A stretch of DNA of 64,000 nt from Streptomyces sp. B1I3 (GTDB lineage Bacteria; Actinomycetota; Actinomycetes; Streptomycetales; Streptomycetaceae), in NCBI RefSeq assembly GCF_030816615.1, contig NZ_JAUSYD010000001.1:7028501-7092500 (forward strand), in the 5' to 3' direction. The position numbers were made by a program, and so were the translations under genes. Positions within the stretch are counted from its first letter, which is position 1, and each line of letters begins with the position of its first letter. Positions 40,150 to 48,060 of the stretch are shown here, piece after piece. The notes under the pieces are model-generated. The model ran no database searches, had not been told where the DNA came from, and saw only the letters and a list, made by a program, of their open reading frames with translations.

Positions 40150-40188
40150 TTTTAGGTCGCTGCTCCGTATCCGTGGCAGACTGACAGC

Positions 40189-40905
40189 ATGAGCACCATC
40201 CGAGGAGCCAGGGAGCGCGCCCGCGTCGAAGTCACCGCGGCCATCAAGGACGAAGCCAGGAGGCAACTCGCGGCGGACGGCGCCGCGAAACTCTCCTTGC
40301 GCGCCGTGGCCCGTGAGCTGGGCATGGTCTCCTCCGCGCTCTACCGCTACTTCCCGAGCCGCGACGACCTCCTCACGGCCCTCATCGTCGACGCCTACGA
40401 CGCGGTCGGCGAAGCCGCCGAGGCCGCCCGGGCGACGGCGGGCGGCTCCACCGGCCCGCATACCGCACGCTGGGCGGTGGTCGCCTGCGCGGTGAGGGAC
40501 TGGGCGCTCCGCCACCCGCACGAGTACGCCCTGATCTACGGCTCGCCCGTCCCCGGCTACACCGCCCCGCAGGAGACCGTCGGCCCCGCGTCCCGGGTGG
40601 GCCTCGTCCTCGTCGGACTCGCGCGCGACGCCCACCGCACGGACGGCCTGGCCGTCCCCCGGCTGAGCGCGGAGCTGCGCCCCGAGGTCGAACGCATGGG
40701 GTCGGACCTGGCCCCCGACCTCCCGCCCGCCGCGGTGGCCGCCCTCGTCGCAGCGTGGGCGCAGCTCTTCGGGCTGATCTCCTTCGAGTTGTTCGGCCAG
40801 TTCACCCGGGTCGTCGAGGACCGGGAACCGTTCTTCCGCCACGCCGCCCTGGAGCTCGCCCGTTCGGCCGGACTCATGGACGGCCCGCACGGCGGCGCCG
40901 CCTGA
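40189..40905 (+). CDS. TetR/AcrR-family transcriptional regulator
   Basis: 238 aa from ATG 40189, 7-8 nt after a CAGACT -10-like box, so possibly leaderless. HTH in residues about 25-65: AKLSLRAVARELGMVSSALYRYFPSRDDLLTAL. The C-terminal ligand domain of the TetR_C_33/WHG type has LRHPHEYALIYGSPVPGY and AWAQLFGLISFELFGQF. Divergent from the DDN-type gene, with two CGAGAGCA/TGCTCTCG palindromes between them. Likely a repressor released by a hydrophobic ligand. Confidence 0.93.
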   Translation: MSTIRGARERARVEVTAAIKDEARRQLAADGAAKLSLRAVARELGMVSSALYRYFPSRDDLLTALIVDAYDAVGEAAEAARATAGGSTGPHTARWAVVACAVRDWALRHPHEYALIYGSPVPGYTAPQETVGPASRVGLVLVGLARDAHRTDGLAVPRLSAELRPEVERMGSDLAPDLPPAAVAALVAAWAQLFGLISFELFGQFTRVVEDREPFFRHAALELARSAGLMDGPHGGAA

Positions 40906-41216
40906 GCCGGGAGCGGATGCGGTACGGGTCCCGCGTGCGGCCCTCTCCCGCCCCGTGACGCTCCCGGGGCTCCCCGTGTGAAGCTCAGGCTCCCCGCGCT
41001 CCCCGGGCTGCCGGGCGTAAGGCTTCCGGCCTCCAAGGCCGCAGGGTCCGAGGCCTGCCGCAGCCGCAGGGTCCCCGAGCCGCCGTGGGCCCCGGACGCC
41101 CCGCTCCACCCGGTTCCGGCGCCGGGCGCCGGGCGGAGGGGTACTACGCGGGGAGTACCCGGGACCACCACGCCCGGCTGACGCCCCGGGCGGTTGCGCA
41201 CGTCTAGCGTTGCCGT
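40906..41216. other. 311-bp intergenic region before the two-component system
   Basis: No gene seen. Contains two copies of CCGCAGGGTCC in a GC-rich block, the palindrome at 41139-41160 and a TAGCGT -10-like box (41206-41211 region) shortly before the kinase start, so the kinase mRNA may be leaderless. Confidence 0.6.
41139..41160. promoter_or_regulatory. GGGTACT-N8-AGTACCC inverted repeat, probable response-regulator site
   Basis: Perfect 7-bp arms with an 8-nt spacer, ending 56 nt before the kinase start. TACT/AGTA-armed repeats of this size are typical of NarL-family targets in Streptomyces. Autoregulation by the adjacent response regulator is likely. Confidence 0.55.
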
Positions 41217-42500
41217 ATGGACGAGCAGCGAGCGCACGGAAGCACGGGCCCCCGCCGCGGCCCCGGCGGCTACGGGCCTCCGGGGCGGCTGCGCGGGCTG
41301 CGGCTGCGGGACGGCGACCGGCTGCCCTGGCTGTCGACGGTGGTGCTCGGTGTGGTCGTGATGGCCGGGACGACCGTCGCGGCGCACGGGCAGGGCCGTG
41401 AGCCGCTCGGTGCCGTCGCCCGGTTGCTGCTGACCGTCGCGGTCGCGGTCCTGCTGGTGCGTCACCGCCATCCGGTGGCGGCCGTCGCCGGGACGTCTGC
41501 CGCGACCCTGGCCTATCTGGCGCTGGGCTATCCGTACGGCCCCGTGCTCCTCGCCGTCGCCGTCGGATGCGTCAGCGCCATCGTGTCGGGGCACCGAAAG
41601 GCGGCCTGGTGGTCGCTGGGTGCGCTCTGGGCGGGGCACGTCCTGGTGTCCCACTGGCTGTACCGGTGGCTGCCGCCGGAGGGTGACGGTCCGGCGCCGT
41701 GGGGCCAGGAGGCGTTCATCACGGCCTGGGTCGTGGCGATCGTCGCCGCGGCGGAACTCCTGCGGGTACGCCGTGAGCAGTGGGCGGCGGCGCGGGCGGA
41801 GCGGGAGGCCGCGGAGCGGCGACGGGCCGACGAGGAGCGACTGCGCATGGCCCGTGAGCTCCATGACGTGCTGGCGCACAGCATCTCCGTCATCAACGTC
41901 CAGGCCGGGGTGGGGCTGGCCCTGCTAGACGCGGATCCGGAGCAGGCCCGCACCGCCCTCACCACCATCAAGTCGGCGAGCAAGGAGGCGCTCGGCGAGG
42001 TACGCCAGGTCCTCGAGAACCTCCGTACCCCGGGTGACGCCCCCCGGGCCCCGGCCCCGGGGCTGGACCGGCTCCCCGAACTGGTCGATCAGGCGGCGGA
42101 CGCGGGTCTGACCGTGACCGTGGAGCCGGAGGACGGCACGCGGAGAGCGGTTCCGCCCGGCACCGACCTCGCGGCCTTCCGCATCGTGCAGGAGGCTCTG
42201 ACGAACGTCGTGCGGCATTCGGGTTCGCGTACCGCGGAGGTCCGCATCGCCTACGGCGACGGGCGCATCCGGCTCCGCGTCGACGACGAGGGCCCTGCGA
42301 CGGGCCGCGACGCCGGAGGCAGCGGAAACGGGCTCATCGGCATGCGGGAGCGGGCCGCCGCGCTGGGTGGCACGATCGACGCGGGCCCTCGCCCCGGCGG
42401 CGGTTTCCGGGTCACGGCGGAGCTCCCGCTGCGACCCGGTCCGGGCGGTCCGGACGCGCCCCCGGACGGAGCGGGACCTGAAGCGAAGGAGACACCGTGA
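41217..42500 (+). CDS. Sensor histidine kinase, NarL/HisKA_3 type
   Basis: 427 aa. Hydrophobic segments between residues about 38 and 180 form four to six membrane spans with little extracytoplasmic sequence, so the signal is probably sensed within the membrane. The dimerisation/phosphorylation helix has MARELHDVLAHSISVINVQA with His216. The HATPase_c domain is near 320-405, with VQEALTNVVRHSG (N box) and GNGLIGMRERAAALGGTI (G box). It autophosphorylates and passes the phosphate to the response regulator encoded next, whose GTG start overlaps this stop (GTGA). Confidence 0.93.
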   Translation: MDEQRAHGSTGPRRGPGGYGPPGRLRGLRLRDGDRLPWLSTVVLGVVVMAGTTVAAHGQGREPLGAVARLLLTVAVAVLLVRHRHPVAAVAGTSAATLAYLALGYPYGPVLLAVAVGCVSAIVSGHRKAAWWSLGALWAGHVLVSHWLYRWLPPEGDGPAPWGQEAFITAWVVAIVAAAELLRVRREQWAAARAEREAAERRRADEERLRMARELHDVLAHSISVINVQAGVGLALLDADPEQARTALTTIKSASKEALGEVRQVLENLRTPGDAPRAPAPGLDRLPELVDQAADAGLTVTVEPEDGTRRAVPPGTDLAAFRIVQEALTNVVRHSGSRTAEVRIAYGDGRIRLRVDDEGPATGRDAGGSGNGLIGMRERAAALGGTIDAGPRPGGGFRVTAELPLRPGPGGPDAPPDGAGPEAKETP

Positions 42501-43162
42501 TCCGCGTCGTGCTCGCCGACGACCAACTGCTGGTCCGGGCGGGTTTCCGCGCCCTCCTGGACGCCCAGCCGGACATCGAGGTGGCGGGGGAGGCCGCCGA
42601 CGGCGCGGAAGCCGTGCGTCTCGTGCGCCGGCTCCGGCCCGACACGGTGCTCATGGACATCCGGATGCCACGACTGGACGGGCTGGCCGCGACCCGCGCG
42701 ATCACCTGTGACCCCGCGCTGCACGAGGTGAAGGTGGTCATGCTCACCACCTTCGAACTCGACGAGTACGTGTTCGAGGCCATCCGCTCCGGGGCTTCCG
42801 GCTTCCTGGTCAAGGACACCGAGCCGGAGGAACTGCTGCGGGCGGTACGGGCCGTGGTGGCAGGGGACGCCCTGCTGTCACCGGGGGTGACGCGCCGGTT
42901 GATCGCCGAGTTCGCCGCCCGGTCCAAGGAGCCGGCGACGGCCACGGTCCTGGACGCACTGACCGAACGCGAGCGCGAGGTGATGGCGCTCGCCGGCATG
43001 GGGCTCTCCAACGAGGAGATCGCCCGCAGACTGGTCGTCAGCCCGCTGACCGCCAAGACCCACGTGAGTCGTGCCATGGTGAAGCTCGGCGCCAGGGACC
43101 GGGCGCAACTCGTCGTACTCGCCTACGAGTCGGGGCTCGTACGGCCCGGCTGGCTGGGCTGA
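42497..43162 (+). CDS. Response regulator, NarL/LuxR type
   Basis: 221 aa. Receiver domain residues 1-120 with acidic pocket Asp8/Asp9 (LADDQ), phospho-acceptor Asp54 (VLMDIRMP) and conserved Lys in GFLVKDTEPEELL. The C-terminal LuxR HTH is at 150-212, LTEREREVMALAGMGLSNEEI and AKTHVSRAMVKLGARDRAQLV. Translationally coupled to the kinase by a 4-nt overlap. Targets are probably few and local: its own promoter (41139-41160) and possibly the site at 44748-44763. Confidence 0.94.
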   Translation: MIRVVLADDQLLVRAGFRALLDAQPDIEVAGEAADGAEAVRLVRRLRPDTVLMDIRMPRLDGLAATRAITCDPALHEVKVVMLTTFELDEYVFEAIRSGASGFLVKDTEPEELLRAVRAVVAGDALLSPGVTRRLIAEFAARSKEPATATVLDALTEREREVMALAGMGLSNEEIARRLVVSPLTAKTHVSRAMVKLGARDRAQLVVLAYESGLVRPGWLG

Positions 43163-43419
43163 ACGGCTGGTCCGGGCCGGCCTTCCCCGGCATGCGGGAA
43201 ACGCCACAGCACATGGACCACGCGCACCGCGAACGCCAGCGTGCCCAGCACCGCTCCGGCCCGGAGCAGGAGGCGGTCACCGGCACCGGGCAGATCGAGG
43301 AGCAGGGCGGGCAGGAGGACGCCGAAGAACGTGGCCGCGGCCACCAGGGCGCCGCTCGCCACGGCGTAGCCGGTCTCGATGGTCATCGCGTCCCGTTCCG
43401 CCTGTGTGCGTCGTCCCAT
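43123..43419 (-). CDS. DUF6332-like small membrane protein
   Basis: 98 aa with two hydrophobic segments (about residues 18-40 and 50-72), MTIETGYAVASGALVAAATFF being the first. The N-terminus MGRRTQAERDAM is basic and cytoplasmic. The tail is Pro/Ser-rich. It resembles the DUF6332 group of Streptomyces two-span proteins. The call is by eye. The last 40 nt overlap the end of the response regulator gene on the other strand. Confidence 0.65.
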   Translation of the reverse strand: MGRRTQAERDAMTIETGYAVASGALVAAATFFGVLLPALLLDLPGAGDRLLLRAGAVLGTLAFAVRVVHVLWRFPHAGEGRPGPAVQPSQPGRTSPDS

Positions 43420-43527
43420 GTCCGAAGTGTCACAGGGGCGGTGTCAGGCGGCAAGGGCCGCGGCGCCTCCCGCGAGGCCCCCCGCCCGGTCACCAGGCCC
43501 CGGGCACCCTGCCCCGGCTCCGCGCCG

Positions 43528-44280
43528 TCACGACCAGGTGATCGCGGAGTTCTCGGTGAAGAGCCCGGCGACCTCCCGGTCGCCCGTGAGCGCGACCGAC
43601 GTGAGGGGCAGGCGGTTCCACAGGACCAGGTACAGCTCTTCGGCGGTCCCGCTGACCTCGCAGTCGGCGGGGGCCTCCGGCACGGCTTCGTCGCGTACCG
43701 TCCGCGGCGGGTCGGCCGAAAGCCGCACGGTCCACGCCGCGTCCGCGTCCACGGCCCGCACCCGCAGGGTGCGCGGCCGGGCGGTCCGCACGCGGCTCTT
43801 GGGCCGGGCGTGGAATCCGGCCAGCAGTTCGTCGATGCCGTCCACGGCATGCGGAGCGTCGACCGGAGTGAGCGGTCCGCCGCGCGCCGTCTCCGCGTCC
43901 ACCCGGTGGATCCTCGTCTCATGCGCCTGCCGTCGGGCCCAGAAGGCGAGGGGGGACGGCGCCGGGAGGAAGGCCCAGCACTCCAGCCCAGGCGGGGCGG
44001 TCCGGAGCGCGTCGACCAGCAGGCCGTGGCCCTCGGCGAACCAGCCGACCAACTCGTCACCGTCCAGGTCCGGTTCGCCGCCGGCGGGCCGGTGGGTCCT
44101 GTGGCCTTCGGCCACGAACGCGGTCGCCCAGCGGTGCACCGTGCCGGTGTGCCGGAGGAGGTCACGCACACGCCAGCCCGGACAGGTCGGTACCGGTGCG
44201 TCCGGTCCCGCCGCCCGGGCGGCCGCGACAAGTGCCCGGCCCTCCGTGGACAAGGCGGTCACATGCTCCGTTGTCTCCAC
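43528..44280 (-). CDS. Maleylpyruvate isomerase family mycothiol-dependent enzyme
   Basis: 250 aa from GTG 44280. The frame runs farther upstream through the next gene by chance. DinB-like four-helix domain with the MDMPI pattern: PVPTCPGWRVRDLLRHTGTVHRWA (metal His near residue 42), FWARRQAHETRIHRVDAE (second and third metal ligands), and a C-terminal beta domain with RVRAVDADAAWTVRLS. The family couples mycothiol, the actinobacterial thiol, to isomerisation or transfer reactions, and most members have no known substrate. Here the gene follows a small membrane-protein gene on the same strand. Confidence 0.87.
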   Translation of the reverse strand: METTEHVTALSTEGRALVAAARAAGPDAPVPTCPGWRVRDLLRHTGTVHRWATAFVAEGHRTHRPAGGEPDLDGDELVGWFAEGHGLLVDALRTAPPGLECWAFLPAPSPLAFWARRQAHETRIHRVDAETARGGPLTPVDAPHAVDGIDELLAGFHARPKSRVRTARPRTLRVRAVDADAAWTVRLSADPPRTVRDEAVPEAPADCEVSGTAEELYLVLWNRLPLTSVALTGDREVAGLFTENSAITWS

Positions 44281-44302
44281 GGACGCGATCTTGCCAGGCG
44301 CG

Positions 44303-44689
44303 TCAAGCCCCCTGCGGGCGGGCGGAGCGGCCCCGGCCGGTGCCGCGCAGCAGCTGCGAGAACCAGCCCAGCGCGCAGGCCTGGACGAGCACCGACACGA
44401 CCAGGCCGAGGTACAGGAACCACGCGGGGCCGCCCGCGTCCGCACCGGCCACGGAGCCGCCGACGAGGAAGACGAAGACGGTCGGCGCCGCCAGGAAGAA
44501 CAGCCATACACCGGCGAACGAGGCATCGTCGTGCGCCACGAACAGCGTGTCCACGGCGACGAACACCGCAGCCGCCGCCACCAGGGCGAGGTAGACGCGC
44601 GAGGCCGCGTTGCCGAAGGTCAGCCGCGCCGACTTCCTCAGCCGCGCGTTGTTCATCCGGAGCCGTGCGTTGTGTATCCGGTCGGTCAT
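44303..44689 (-). CDS. Small membrane protein, SCO4225-like
   Basis: 128 aa from ATG 44689, with GGGGAG on the minus strand just upstream. A longer frame to 44764 lacks a site. A basic N-terminal region with NARLRMNNARLRKS, a short sequence repeat, precedes three to four hydrophobic segments (YLALVAAAAVFVAVDTLFV, ASFAGVWLFFLAAPTVFVFLVGG, FLYLGLVVSVLVQACALG). Resembles a group of Streptomyces membrane proteins named after SCO4225, of unknown function. A TGAGTA/TACTCA palindrome lies 59 nt upstream. Confidence 0.7.
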   Translation of the reverse strand: MTDRIHNARLRMNNARLRKSARLTFGNAASRVYLALVAAAAVFVAVDTLFVAHDDASFAGVWLFFLAAPTVFVFLVGGSVAGADAGGPAWFLYLGLVVSVLVQACALGWFSQLLRGTGRGRSARPQGA

Positions 44690-45030
44690 GTCCAGCTCCC
44701 CGTGATCGTCGATGCCTCCAGCGTGCCTCCGGGGAGCCGGAGACGCCTGAGTACGGCTACTCAATCGCTCATGTGTGCGGCGTTCCGGGCCCCGTGCCCC
44801 GGCGCGGCGTACAGGGTCGCCGTCGGGGCGACGGGGCAGAGGCGGTCCGAGGCGGTGTCTCCGTCAGGCCCCCGGCAGCGCCGTCCTCGTTTTGTTCAGC
44901 AGCGGCACAAAGTGGGCGTAGGATGGCGCCGACGACCCGCGCAGGGCCTTCGGCACCCGTGACCGGCCGGTGAACGGTGCGGGGCGCCGGAGCGTCGGCA
45001 GTGGCTCCGGATCATGGGAGACTCGCCCCC
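44690..45030. other. 341-bp intergenic region between divergent genes
   Basis: No gene seen. Holds the palindrome at 44748-44763 and an AT-richer patch with TTTTGTTC (44890-44897) and GCACAAAG (44905-44912) that may be the promoter or operator of the ROK regulator gene at 45031. Confidence 0.55.
44748..44763. promoter_or_regulatory. TGAGTA-CGGC-TACTCA palindrome
   Basis: Perfect 6-bp arms with a 4-nt spacer, 59 nt before the small membrane protein gene. TGAGTA/TACTCA repeats are common response-regulator sites in Streptomyces. The NarL-type system 1.6 kb away is a candidate. Confidence 0.5.
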
Positions 45031-46245
45031 ATGAACGGCAAGTCGACCACCACGCGGACGAAGTTGGAGAGGGGCCGCAGCGCGCTCGGGCCTGCCCTGG
45101 AGCTGGTGCACACCGGCCGGGCGCCCACTCGTGCCGTCCTGACCTCCGAACTCGGGGTCACCCGTGCCACCGCGGGCGCCGTGGCCGCCGAGCTGGAGGC
45201 GCTCGGCCTCATCAGGGTCGACTCGAGCCCCGGCTCCGCGGCAGGTTCGCAAGGTCGCCCCTCGCACCGGCTGTCCGTGAGGGACAGCGGCCCCGTCGCC
45301 CTTGCCGCCCAGGTGCACTCCGACGGCTTCCGCGCCGCGCTCGTGGGGCTCGGGGGCAGGATCATGGCCACCGCGCCGGGCTGCGTGACCGTCATGGCCG
45401 ACCCCGCCCAGGTGCTGGGCGAGGTCGTCGAAGCGGGTGCCCGGCTGCTGCGCGAGAGCGGGCTGCGCTGCGTGGGCGCCGGGCTCGCCGTGCCCTCCGC
45501 GGTCGCCGAACCGGAGGGCACCGCCCTCAACCCCATGCACCTGGCCTGGCCGGCGGGCGCCCCCGTCCGGGAGATCTTCTCCGCCCGCGTGCGTGCGGCC
45601 GGGATCACCGGCCCGGCGTTCACCGGCAACGACGTCAATCTCGCCGCCCTCGCCGAGCACCGGCACGGCGCCGGCCGCGGCGCCCAGCACCTGCTCTGCG
45701 TGGCCACCGGCCACCGGGGCGTGGGTGGCGCCCTCGTCCTGGACGGCCGTCTGCACACAGGGAGTTCAGGGCTCGCCCTGGAAGTGGGACACCTCACGGT
45801 GAACCCCGAGGGGCGCCCCTGCCACTGCGGTGGACGCGGCTGCCTGGACGTGGAGACCGACCCGCTCGCCTTCCTCACCGCCGCGCGCAGGGACCCCGGC
45901 CCCGAGGAGTCGCTCCTCAAGCAGGCCGGCGACCTGCTGCGCACGGAGTACGGCGACCCCTGCGTGCGGGCCGCCGCGCAGGAGCTGATCGACCGGCTCG
46001 GCCTCGGCCTGGCCGGCCTGGTCAACATCCTGAACCCGGACCGCATCATCCTTGGCGGGCTGCACCGCGATCTCCTGGAGGCCGATCCCGAACGGCTGCG
46101 GGCGGTCGTGGCCGACCGCAGCCTGTGGGGCCGCAGCGGCAGCGTGCCGATCCTGTCCTGCACCCTGGCCCACAACAGCCTGGTGGGCGCCGCGGAACTC
46201 GCCTGGCAGCCCGTGCTCGACGACCCGCTGGCCGCCCTGGCCTGA
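45031..46245 (+). CDS. ROK-family transcriptional repressor
   Basis: 404 aa from ATG 45031, with GGGAG about 10 nt upstream. Winged HTH in residues 12-70 (ALELVHTGRAPTRAVLTSELG, VTRATAGAVAAELEALGLI) followed by a GRPSHRLSV linker and a ROK domain. The ROK zinc signature is HCGGRGCLDVETD. Ligand-binding residues are in FTGNDVNLAALAEH and LEVGHLTVNPEGRPC. The ATP-binding DxGxTK motif seen in the kinase at 33074 is missing, which fits a NagC/XylR-type repressor rather than a kinase. The regulated genes are not evident. Possibly autoregulation. Confidence 0.9.
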   Translation: MNGKSTTTRTKLERGRSALGPALELVHTGRAPTRAVLTSELGVTRATAGAVAAELEALGLIRVDSSPGSAAGSQGRPSHRLSVRDSGPVALAAQVHSDGFRAALVGLGGRIMATAPGCVTVMADPAQVLGEVVEAGARLLRESGLRCVGAGLAVPSAVAEPEGTALNPMHLAWPAGAPVREIFSARVRAAGITGPAFTGNDVNLAALAEHRHGAGRGAQHLLCVATGHRGVGGALVLDGRLHTGSSGLALEVGHLTVNPEGRPCHCGGRGCLDVETDPLAFLTAARRDPGPEESLLKQAGDLLRTEYGDPCVRAAAQELIDRLGLGLAGLVNILNPDRIILGGLHRDLLEADPERLRAVVADRSLWGRSGSVPILSCTLAHNSLVGAAELAWQPVLDDPLAALA

Positions 46246-46300
46246 TCAGGCTCCGGCCACGGCGAACGCCAGGGCGCGCGCTGGGCCGGTCACGCGGACC

Positions 46301-46885
46301 TCACCACTGCCCGGTCCGGGCCAGCCGTGCACGCTCCGGGGCGGAGAGGTGCAGTACTTCGTAGCGGTCGCCGGGCACCGGCCCGGGGGGCTCGTGTTCC
46401 CACAGCGTGAAGTGGAGCAGTTCCCAGAGGCGCGGATCGAGGGCGAGCGCCGCGGCGACGGCCCCCGGCGAGGCGGCCGTCCCGCGGTGCTCCGCCAGCG
46501 CCGCCTCCACCGCCTCGGCCGGTCGCACCGAGTCCTCGATCCGCACACGGTGGCGGAGCGCCGTTCGGGGGACCGCGTCCGCCGAGGGGCCCTCGAGGTA
46601 GGAGAGCCCCGACCAGTGCTGCACCTGCGGGCGCCCGAAGTCGTCGACGATGCCCTGGAAACCGGGACAGCGCAGGAAGGCGTTCATGCCCTCGGGCGCC
46701 GACCACAGATACAGCGGGGCGTACTGATCGACCGGTGACGTCTCGCCGCGTTCCCGGATCAGGAACGCCTTGAGGCCGAGACCCGGGAAGTCGTCCAGGA
46801 GGTGGCCCCTCGTCGCGATGCGCCTGCGGATGATCTCCATGTCGTAGTCGGCGGGCAGGGTGATCTCGTACTGCATGGCGTGCAA
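46301..46885 (-). CDS. DUF4865 family protein
   Basis: 194 aa when started at TTG 46885, which has GAGGAG at good spacing. The ATG three codons later (46876) would be 15 nt from that site. Soluble protein with MQYEITLPADYDMEIIRRRIATRG at the N-terminus and RETSPVDQYAPLYLWS-like, FLRCPGFQGIVDDFGRP and VQHWSGLSYLEG blocks characteristic of DUF4865, a dimeric alpha/beta barrel-like family. Function unknown. It lies 10 nt after the TetR-type gene on the same strand, so the two are co-transcribed and the regulator probably controls both. Confidence 0.85.
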   Translation of the reverse strand: MHAMQYEITLPADYDMEIIRRRIATRGHLLDDFPGLGLKAFLIRERGETSPVDQYAPLYLWSAPEGMNAFLRCPGFQGIVDDFGRPQVQHWSGLSYLEGPSADAVPRTALRHRVRIEDSVRPAEAVEAALAEHRGTAASPGAVAAALALDPRLWELLHFTLWEHEPPGPVPGDRYEVLHLSAPERARLARTGQW

Positions 46886-46895
46886 CGCGTGCTCC

Positions 46896-47465
46896 TCAGG
46901 CAGTCGGTGTGCGGGGGGCGAGCAGGGCCAGCAGGCCCGTGACCGCCGCGTCGAACGCGACGGGTGAGCCGGACGCGCGGGCCAGGACGTATCCGCCCTG
47001 GACGGTGGCGACGACGGCCGCCGCTGTCTCCGCGGGAACGAGGTCCGGCGAGAACTCGCCCGCGTCCAGGCCCTCCTGGACGATCTCGGTGAGCCGGCCC
47101 CGCAACCAGCCGATCGTCTCCTCCACCGGTGCGCGCAGTCCGTCGTCGGCCACGATCTCCGGATCCATCGTCAGACGCCCCACCGGGCATCCCCGCAGGA
47201 CCTCGCGCTCCCGCAGCAGGTATGCGGAGATCCGCCCGTACGCCGTGCCCGGGGTGTCCAGCAGGCGCCCGGCAGCCTCCCGCACCTGCGCGCACGTGCG
47301 GAGGACGGCGGCGAGGGCCAGATCCGGCTTGCCCCCGAAGTGGTGGTACATGCTGCCCTGGCCGACGCCCGCCCGCCGCTGGATCGCCTTGGGGCTGGTG
47401 CCCACGTAACCGCGCTCCCACAGGAGCTCCCTGGTCGCCTCGACCAAGCGGTCCGGAGTGTTCAT
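46896..47465 (-). CDS. TetR/AcrR-family transcriptional regulator
   Basis: 189 aa from ATG 47465 (the open frame runs five codons upstream into the operator). HTH in residues 6-50: RLVEATRELLWERGYVGTSPKAI, then QRRAGVGQGSMYHHFGGKPDL. The C-terminal domain includes REREVLRGCPVGRLTMDPEI, the TetR_C_16/LmrA_YxaF-like pattern with a Cys that may take part in sensing. A palindrome starts 9 nt before the start codon, and the DUF4865 gene follows 10 nt downstream. Confidence 0.92.
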   Translation of the reverse strand: MNTPDRLVEATRELLWERGYVGTSPKAIQRRAGVGQGSMYHHFGGKPDLALAAVLRTCAQVREAAGRLLDTPGTAYGRISAYLLREREVLRGCPVGRLTMDPEIVADDGLRAPVEETIGWLRGRLTEIVQEGLDAGEFSPDLVPAETAAAVVATVQGGYVLARASGSPVAFDAAVTGLLALLAPRTPTA

Positions 47466-47473
47466 GCATCCAC

Positions 47474-47493
47474 TGTACATACCAGTAGGTACA
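47474..47493. promoter_or_regulatory. TetR operator, TGTACATACC/AGTAGGTACA
   Basis: A 20-bp imperfect palindrome (8 of 10 positions paired) directly in front of the TetR-type gene. TACC/GGTA cores are typical of this regulator group. Likely autorepression of the tetR-DUF4865 unit. Confidence 0.65.
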
Positions 47494-47665
47494 GATTCCT
47501 GGCGGCAGTGCGCGTCCGCCCGGAAGCAGTGCCCGGCGGGCGCGGTACTCCCTGCGGGGTAGGCGGAGTGCCGCCGGCGGTACGACGCCCCGGACCCCCC
47601 TGACGGGACAGGCTCGGACGTGACAGGAACACATGGACGACGTACCGACCGAGGAGCTGACCGAG

Positions 47666-47956
47666 ATGAACACCCTGGCGTACGGCGGACCCGGGCCCTG
47701 GGTCCTTCTCTTCCCGATCATCTGGGCGGCCGTCGTCATCGGCGTCGTCACACTGCTGCGCCGCACCGTACGGTGCGGGCGCCACGCCTCGTGGCAGCAG
47801 TACGGTGGCCGCCGGGGCGAGCGCGCAGAGCACTCGCCGATCGACCTCCTGGGCAGGCGGTTCGCCGCCGGGGAGATCGACGAGGACGAGTACTGGCGCA
47901 GGCTCTCCGTCCTGGACGAGCCCTACGGGCGCTTCGGCAAGGACGGTCCGGCATGA
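47666..47956 (+). CDS. SHOCT-domain membrane protein
   Basis: 96 aa from ATG 47666 with GAGGAG upstream. An ATG at 47633 is in frame and also possible. One membrane segment, GPWVLLFPIIWAAVVIGVVTLL (about residues 8-29), then a basic linker and a C-terminal SHOCT domain, SPIDLLGRRFAAGEIDEDEY and WRRLSVLDE. SHOCT domains are short helical oligomerisation modules at protein ends. Cellular role unknown. The divergent TetR-type gene is 200 nt away, so this gene may also respond to it. Confidence 0.83.
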   Translation: MNTLAYGGPGPWVLLFPIIWAAVVIGVVTLLRRTVRCGRHASWQQYGGRRGERAEHSPIDLLGRRFAAGEIDEDEYWRRLSVLDEPYGRFGKDGPA

Positions 47957-47983
47957 CCGTCCGGAACATGGGTCCGGGCGGGG

Positions 47984-48017
47984 GGAGCGCGTCGATCACA
48001 CGTGATCGACGCGCTCC
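47984..48017. terminator. Perfect hairpin between convergent genes
   Basis: A 16-bp stem (47984-47999 with 48002-48017) closes on a 2-nt gap, so the palindrome is almost continuous. It lies 28 nt after the SHOCT gene and 44 nt beyond the end of the ATPase gene on the other strand. Probable bidirectional terminator. Confidence 0.82.
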
Positions 48018-48060
48018 GTCGTGCTCCGCGTGGTGGCAGGCCGCAGGGCGGCCGTGACGG

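Noticed and set aside
38309..40905. Isoprenoid or F420 biosynthetic cluster
   Set aside because: Only one reductase and one F420-using protein are present. No prenyltransferase or F420 synthesis gene adjoins them.
45031..46245. ROK protein at 45031 as a second sugar kinase
   Set aside because: It has an N-terminal winged helix-turn-helix and lacks the DxGxTK ATP motif seen in the kinase at 33074.
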